A stretch of DNA of 64,000 nucleotides from Enoplolaimus lenunculus (lineage: Eukaryota > Nematoda > Enoplea > Enoplida > Thoracostomopsidae), in contig JASANG010000072.1 of assembly GCA_030248215.1 (NCBI GenBank), positions 79,226 through 143,225 of the forward strand. The letters are read 5' to 3'. The position numbers and the translations under genes are program-made. The notes below the pieces were generated by a model. It had not been told where the DNA came from and searched no databases. It saw nothing but the letters and a program-made list of their open reading frames with translations. Within the stretch, counting starts at the first letter, position 1, and each line of letters opens with the position of its first letter. Of this stretch, positions 23,957-64,000 are shown in pieces.

Positions 23957-24363
23957 TATTTTATTTACGTTCCCCAAAAACCAATCGTAAAAATCTACAC
24001 TACATGCCAACACCATAACAATTTAAGGTTCCAAACGAAAATCGCTGTTACGGCGTGGGATCTATCTACTCAACCACGAATCGTCGCAGAAGAAATCTTA
24101 CGTCCATACAAAGCTTGCCAATACGCATTAATCGTATCAATGTGCAGTTAGGAACATTCGCTCACTAAATATTCTGTCAAATTAGCCGCCCAATTAACCA
24201 AACCTGATCCAAAATTGAATAAAAAAATCTTCGTTCATAAGTTTAACCAGAAAACCCACGAAAAAAAACTATATACGGTGAAACGTACGTGTATGGGCAT
24301 AAAAAATCATTTGGATATAAAAGAAACACGACATAAATATGAATAAAATACTGATGTGTATAT

Positions 24364-24734
24364 CAGGGTGCAACCGGAATTCCGGTTCCGGTATTTTTTC
24401 ACCTTCCGGTTCCGGTAAATTTTACCGGATTTAAAAATTCTGGTGTTATAATTTGGCCGTTTTCTTAACTTTGCTAATCTTTAAGAATCTCTTTTGAAAG
24501 CCACTTGTACTCTGAATATAAACCACTGATGGTGGATTTCACTTCAGTCGATGATCAAAATCTAAAATACACCAAATAAAATAAATACCTATGTTCGACT
24601 AAGTTTATTTCACAAATAATAGAGCAAAAAATAAGATTAAAATGAAATTTTTGGTGAAATGCATTTTTCACTTTCCGGTTCCGGTAAAATTTTCAAATCC
24701 GGTTCCGGTAAATTGTAATTCCGGTTGCACCCTG
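24364..24734. mobile_element. hAT-like MITE, CCGGAA family
   Basis: A complete 371-bp element from CAGGGTGCAACCGGAATTCC to its complement TTCCGGTTGCACCCTG. The flanking octamers GTGTATAT and GTGACTTT agree only partly. The interior closely matches the copies at 26,084 and 38,782, including a short minus-strand frame around the sequence that codes VKSTINGLYSEYKW in other copies. Confidence 0.85.
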
Positions 24735-25808
24735 GTGACTTTGTTAGCACTTCGTAACAATAAAAGAGGTTAATTATTTTAGAATAATACTCTAACAGAT
24801 CACCCGAAATGACCCAAATAACTATTTTAGTACGACTGAAGAAATGTATCACAATGCACATAAGCGCTAAAAACTATTTTACTCCAACCACCAGACGGAC
24901 AATAAACCACAACCATGAAAACCGTTTCGATTATTATAAATTTGACTTCTGCTTTTTGACGCAACTTCGTCGATTTTGAAGCTGCACCAAATTTGTTGTT
25001 AAATTATGTGGTGTTTTAAATTGCAAATTTTAACGCATATTTAACACTAACGTTGCGAATATGATTCGAAGAGTCAAGATAACAGGGTTTTGCGGATGGT
25101 CCCCAGATTTATACGGGGAGGGCGACGCCCCCTCTCACTCTGTAGGGTCCCAACAGGAACTAAATTGCATCGACTAAGCACTGTTGAATGAAGGCTTTAT
25201 CGACGCTAAAGTGAACGCTGACTATTCATTGTTTAGGCCTGAAACTATAAAAGTAATCGGCAATAAAATCGAATACTTCTTGCTATATTATCCCTGAAAT
25301 TATTTTTGATCTGAAGCTATTGCTTGGATTTCGTTGCCGCTCCAGGCAAGGCGCACATACCTTATCTACGTCATGGTCAATACAACGCCGAATAACAAAC
25401 GTACAACGTCAACGAGTCAAATCTAAACTACCCAAACCGCTAATTATGCAGTAAGTATACGGTTAAATATTGTTAATCATATGTATGTATTAAATATGTA
25501 TAATATAATATGTAGAATATATTGATATTAATATGTAAGTTCAAGGCCCCAAAACAAACTTTCGCAATGCTTTACTCACAAATCAGGGTCCAAATGCGCC
25601 AGTTCTCAAATGCACCAAAACAATATACGCAGTAGTAGAAGAAGCTTAGGATACAACAGAACAAAATGTAGAGCAATAATTGCGTTGACACGATGAATAT
25701 GCTTAAAACGCCACCGAAGTGAACTGTGAATAGTTTGATTGTTCTACACTCGCGGTCCCAGAAACAGTGGCAGAATTAGCAGAGGTTGATGTTGCAGGTT
25801 CGTAATGT
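24735..25808. other. No gene seen; outside the palindrome as far as the window shows
   Basis: AT-rich non-coding DNA to the left of the last position that has a mirror partner in this window. The right arm is cut by the window end, so the true edge of the inverted repeat may lie within or beyond this stretch. Confidence 0.5.
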
Positions 25809-26083
25809 TGACGTATAAGATTTCGGCTGAAAATGACGTTTACACCACGTTTTTACTTTTTTAAGTTGCGTCTTGTAGAATCACTACTTGTGTACACCAT
25901 GTCATAACTTTTAACAGGCCGGTCATACACAGATGACTGTTTTCAGAATGTACTTTCCACAAAAACTTGCCTGTATACACCGAGCATTGAGCCAATTTGT
26001 CTATAAATACGTAACAAACCCGTTGCACAAACTACGAAACCGAAAATGCCAAAACCGACAAGTTATTTTGTATAGAGGGTAAC

Positions 26084-26451
26084 CAGGGTGCAACCGGAAT
26101 TCCGGTTCCGGCATTTTTTCACCTTCCGGTTCCGGTAAATTTTTACCCGATTTAAAAATTTCCGTGTCATAATTTGGCCGTTTTCTTAACTTTGCTAATT
26201 TTTAAGAATCTCTTTTGAAAGCCACTTGTACTCCGAATATAAGCCATTGATGGTGGATTTCACTTCAGTCGATGATGAAAATCTAAAATACAACAAATAA
26301 AATAAATACCTATGTTCGACTAAGGTTATTTCACAAAGAGCAAAAAATAAGATTAAAATGAAATTTTTGGTGAAATGCATTTTTCACTTTCCGGTTCCGG
26401 TAAAATTTTCAAATTCCGGTTCCGGTAAATTGTAATTCCGGTTGCACCCTG
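26084..26451. mobile_element. hAT-like MITE, CCGGAA family, with 8-bp target duplication
   Basis: A complete 368-bp element with ends CAGGGTGCAACCGGAATTCC and complement, directly flanked on both sides by AGGGTAAC. The perfect 8-bp duplication and CAGGG-type ends place it in the hAT superfamily. Its mirror copy is at 63,357-63,724 with the same duplication, so the insertion predates the doubling of the arm. A conserved 61-codon frame at 26,195-26,380 (minus strand) lies inside. Confidence 0.92.
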
Positions 26452-27246
26452 AGGGTAACATAACGAGACAACCCTTAATATTGATTTAAAACGACCACAG
26501 GTACGCTAAATTCCACTTAAGTCAATTCTCTTCTCGTATACCACTGTTTACGATTACGTGTGCTGCTATAATAATCCGGGGTTGAAACGAATTAGATTAC
26601 GCACGCGCATAAGTTGTAATCCGGCACACCGAAATAGTCGCTGAATAGTAAATTTGACACCGGAACGATAGGCTTTGATTACAGAATACCTTGGTCCAAC
26701 ATTTTAAACACTACTTGTAACCTTTTGCATTTGCATATACGACGCTGCATTTACCAGCATTCAACCAGACGGGCAGTTTATCACACACCATGTAAAACGC
26801 AATCATTAACATAAGCTTAAGACTAAGCATAAATGTTGGAAGAAAGTGTACAAAATTCACAAAACAATCATTCTTATAGGTACTGCATGCAATCCCAAAC
26901 GTAAACGGATTTATCAACAAAAAATATTGCTCCAAAAATGTACACAACAAAATACACAATATATAAATCACATTTAGTATAAACTAGTCAACGTGGTTGC
27001 AAATGTGCAACCCTAAAATACTCCTAACAAATTTTTTAACTGTGTATTCTAATTTGCAAATATGCTTTGTCTCCAGTTTATAAATGAAACAGTCATTACA
27101 ACAGCTGGAAAGCTAGGTCCGTGAAATACAAAAGCTGTGACTGAAATATAAGTATTAAATACATATTTGAAGCACACAATAAAATTCGGGGCCGGAATAC
27201 AAAAACAATATCACAAAAACGATAAACATTACTATTAAAATTATTC

Positions 27247-43798
<16,552 letters not shown>

Positions 43799-44352
43799 CT
43801 AAATCAAACAACTTACAGCGCATATATATGGGCGATGGGGCGGGTTCCGACTGAGTGCAAAGGGGACCGCTTGGTTGGCATTCGAGTGGGAAAGAACCTT
43901 AAGGAGAGGCGGGAGAACTCTGGCCTACAAAATTACTGCGTTTATAAAATCCCATATACACATGCCTAATAGCAGGTATATAGCTTGTAAATACACTTTA
44001 CACGCTTATCTGTAAAATTACAATTGAAAACTACACGAAACAAGAAAAATACTGAAACGGAGTGAGGACATAATCTTGTTTGTGTGGTTTAAACAGAGGG
44101 GGAAATGGAGTGCGGAAGTCTTTGGCCATGGGGCCCCTTCAAGTGGCGAATCCTCAGCACATAGCGGCACACAAATGCTCAAGCAATACCTAAAAACCAA
44201 ACACGAACGAAGAGTTTAATATCACAGACTGAACAGATTTTAGATAAATTCGACTGAGATTAACGGAATAAGCTAAAACTTCGGATGTCCTTGTCTCGTC
44301 TTAAAAATAACTGCTGAAAACATACATTTGGAAATCAATAACCTACGGTTCA

Positions 44353-44672
44353 AAAAAAAAGAAGAAAATACTCATCGCGGTGACAGATACTCCCGCCCCT
44401 CCAGAAACGGGGGGAGACTAGTGATTTTCCATCTCCCTGCAGGCGGCGGCGACCGGGTATCGGCGGAAGAGGGGGGCTGCGGCAGCAAAAAAAAACACCA
44501 AAAGACGATGTGCTACAGCAAAACAAGAGGGCGTATTCCCTCCCAAAAAATCACCCAAAAGCGCTCTACACACCACAAAAAAACACACACAGGGCCTAGA
44601 AAATACACGAGACCGGGAACACACCAGGAAACTCAAAAAAACACCGAAATACTTCAAACACGCAGAACCTAG
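44353..44672. other. Left part of the palindrome spacer; unusual T-poor sequence
   Basis: Directly after the left arm the composition changes. The plus strand is rich in A, C and G with few T, with runs such as AAAAAAAAC, GAAACGGGGGGAGAC and CACCACAAAAAAACACACAC. It matches nothing else in the window, and it should have held the mirrored kinase exon but does not. A 114-codon plus frame and a 111-codon minus frame cross it; both look like composition artefacts. Confidence 0.6.
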
Positions 44673-45092
44673 CAGGTTCAACCGGAATTCCTGTTCCGGC
44701 CGAAATTCTTGCAAAAATTCAATTCCTGTTCCGGTTCCTGTTCCTGCATTCAAAGATGTAGGAACCAGAATTTTTACGGCTTTGTGTCAAATTATTTCTA
44801 ATCATTTAAATATTGGAAACTTTGTCTTTGAAAAATTGTTATTTCGACATGAGTGTTTTTGCAATTACTTCAATTTTGTTCATAAACTGTTTCTGTTGTG
44901 TTTTCATAAAACTTGATGATGAATGAAATGGCTGAAAATTCTCACAAGCCATTTTTGGTAAGTTTTAAAAAGTCCATCAGTAATTCGGCGATGAAAATTA
45001 CTTCAAATTCTGGTTCCTGTTTCTATTCCGGTTCCTGCAAAGAATTCAATTCCTGAATTCCTGTTCCGGCAAAATTCAGTTCCTGTTGGAAC
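44673..45092. mobile_element. CCGGAA-related repeat in the spacer
   Basis: It begins CAGGTTCAACCGGAATTCCTG and contains TTCCTGTTCCGG, CAAAAATTCAATTCCTG and related words in both halves, ending CAGTTCCTGTTGGAAC. This is a diverged relative of the CCGGAA MITEs (TTCCTG in place of some TTCCGG). Short fragments of the same type lie at 27,735-27,792 and the mirror 62,015-62,070. It lies in the ROCK intron before the kinase exon. Confidence 0.5.
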
Positions 45093-45306
45093 TTTTGTAA
45101 CTGCTAATTATGTCAAATTGTGCGAGATATAAGTTATTCGGTAACATTTTGCGTTTTCAGTTATATTCCGATTCGGGTATTTTCTAAAGCCTGTGAGTGT
45201 ATATTATTGAAATGTAAAAAGCGCTTTTCGATGCATTTTCGAAAGAACGTATCACGTTCTGTTATTGCATTGCAACACATCGTTTGATTGTATTTTTTTG
45301 TTGCAG

Positions 45307-62526
<17,220 letters not shown>

Positions 62527-62564
62527 AGAAAGGAGTCGAAAAGGCGAAAGTTGATCATAAATAA

Positions 62565-63356
62565 GAAAAATTAATATAGAAACGTTTATTGTTTTTGTGA
62601 TATTGTTTTTGGTTTTGCTCCTGAATTTTATTGTGTGCTTCAAATATGTATTTAATACTTATATTTCAGTCACAGCTTTTGTATTTCACGGACCTAGCTT
62701 TCCAGCTGTTGTAATGACTGTTTCATTTAATTAGCAATAATAAGCAATATTGCAAATTAGAATACAGAGTTAAAAATTTGTTAGGAGTATTTTAGGGTTG
62801 CACATTTTAGCTGCACGCTTCATGATAGTTTATACTAAATGTGATTTATATATTGTGTATTTTGTTGTGTACATTTTTGGAGCAATATTTTTTGTTGATA
62901 AATCCGTTTACGTTTAGTATTGCATGCAGTACCTATAAGAATGATTGTTTTGTGAATTTTGTACTTTCTTCCAACATTTATGCTTAGTCTTAAGCTTATG
63001 TTAATGATTGCGTTTTACATGGTGTGTGATAAACTGCCCGTCTGGTTGAATGCTGGTAAATGCAGCGTCGTATATGCAAATGCAAAAGGTTACAAGTAGT
63101 GTTTAAAATGTTGGACGAAGGTATTCTGTAATCAAAGCCTATCGTTCCGGTGTCAAATTTACTATTCAGCGACTATTTCGTGTGCGGAATACAACTTATG
63201 CGCGTGCGTAATCTAATTCGTTTCAACCCCGGATTATTATAGCAGCACACATAATCGTAAACAGTGGTATACGAGAAGAGAATTGACTTAAGTGGAATTT
63301 AGCGTACCTGTGGTCGTTTTAAATCAATATTAAGGGTTGTCTCGTTATGTTACCCT
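62565..63356. other. 3' flank of the plus-strand ROCK copy; no gene seen
   Basis: AT-rich DNA mirroring 26,452-27,246. An 86-codon frame present in the left arm (26,711-26,971, minus strand) is hydrophobic but has no known domain. I do not support it as a gene. Confidence 0.5.
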
Positions 63357-63724
63357 CAGGGTGCAACCGGAATTACAATTTACCGGAACCGGAATTTGAA
63401 AATTTTACCGGAACCGGAAAGTGAAAAATGCATTTCACCAAAAATTTCATTTTAATCTTATTTTTTGCTCTTTGTGAAATAACCTTAGTCGAACATAGGT
63501 ATTTATTTTATTTGTTGTATTTTAGATTTTCATCATCGACTGAAGTGAAATCCACCATCAATGGCTTATATTCGGAGTACAAGTGGCTTTCAAAAGAGAT
63601 TCTTAAAAATTAGCAAAGTTAAGAAAACGGCCAAATTATGACACGGAAATTTTTAAATCGGGTAAAAATTTACCGGAACCGGAAGGTGAAAAAATGCCGG
63701 AACCGGAATTCCGGTTGCACCCTG
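63357..63724. mobile_element. hAT-like MITE, CCGGAA family (right arm)
   Basis: The mirror partner of 26,084-26,451, complete at 368 bp and flanked on both sides by GTTACCCT. Confidence 0.92.
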
Positions 63725-64000
63725 GTTACCCTCTATACAAAATAACTTGTCGGTTTTGGCATTTTCGGTTTCGTAGTTTGTGCAACGGGTTTGTTACGTA
63801 TTTATAGACAAATTGGCTCAATGCTCGGTGTATACAGGCAAGTTTTTGTGGAAAGTACATTCTGAAAACAGTCATCTGTGTATGACCGGCCTGTTAAAAG
63901 TTATGACATGGTGTACACAAGTAGTGATTCTACAAGACGCAACTTAAAAAAGTAAAAACGTGGTGTAAACGTCATTTTCAGCCGAAATCTTATACGTCAA

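Noticed and set aside
44328-44753. 114- and 111-codon frames on opposite strands in the spacer
   Set aside because: Both rest on biased composition at the palindrome fold and have no domain, intron or conservation support.

Overview
The window is AT-rich, intron-rich animal DNA. The only recognisable conserved gene is a Rho-associated coiled-coil kinase (ROCK/Rok), which is a metazoan family, and its introns are short with GT-AG borders. There are no bacterial-type operons. The non-coding part is dense with short non-autonomous DNA transposons (MITEs), microsatellites and minisatellites. I read it as an invertebrate metazoan and cannot fix the phylum from sequence alone.

Layout. Positions 1-20.9 kb hold no convincing gene, only AT-rich non-coding DNA carrying at least four MITE families, a tRNA-like sequence and simple repeats. 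At 20.9-21.4 kb a minus-strand exon encodes a Gln/Asn-rich tail with about 30 glutamines. At 21.6-22.5 kb lies a very uniform 27-bp tandem array, followed by more MITEs up to 25.8 kb.

From 25,809 to the end of the window the sequence is one giant inverted repeat. The left arm (25,809-44,352) is the near-identical reverse complement of the right arm (45,440-64,000), around a 1.09-kb unique spacer. Each arm carries the same stretch of ROCK: the end of the AGC-kinase region, a long coiled coil, the Rho-binding part, a Ser/Gly-rich linker, the PH domain split around a C1 zinc finger, and the C-terminus. The plus-strand copy has one exon more (kinase C-lobe), lying in the spacer. Neither copy has the kinase N-lobe, a start codon or a promoter in the window.

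The plus copy reads in frame through 26 exons (about 3.47 kb of coding sequence) and is frame-shifted in the last exon. The minus copy is intact through its 3' half and last exon, but has single-base indels and damaged splice sites in its 5' exons. So the two copies are damaged in complementary places. Together with a junction inside the kinase domain and an odd low-T spacer, this makes a fold-back or haplotype mis-join in the assembly the first explanation to test. A real head-to-head duplication is the alternative.

MITE families: (a) elements starting CAGGGTGCAACCGGAA, packed with CCGGAA/TTCCGG, hAT-like, with 8-bp target duplications; (b) elements with GGCC ends, 8-bp duplications and internal TTAGGC runs; (c) elements with TTAA-adjacent ends and CACACGTGCAA termini; (d) a CAGGGCCGG-type hAT MITE; (e) several single elements with inverted ends. 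No transposase gene, no LTR or retroviral element, no CRISPR array and no rRNA was recognised.
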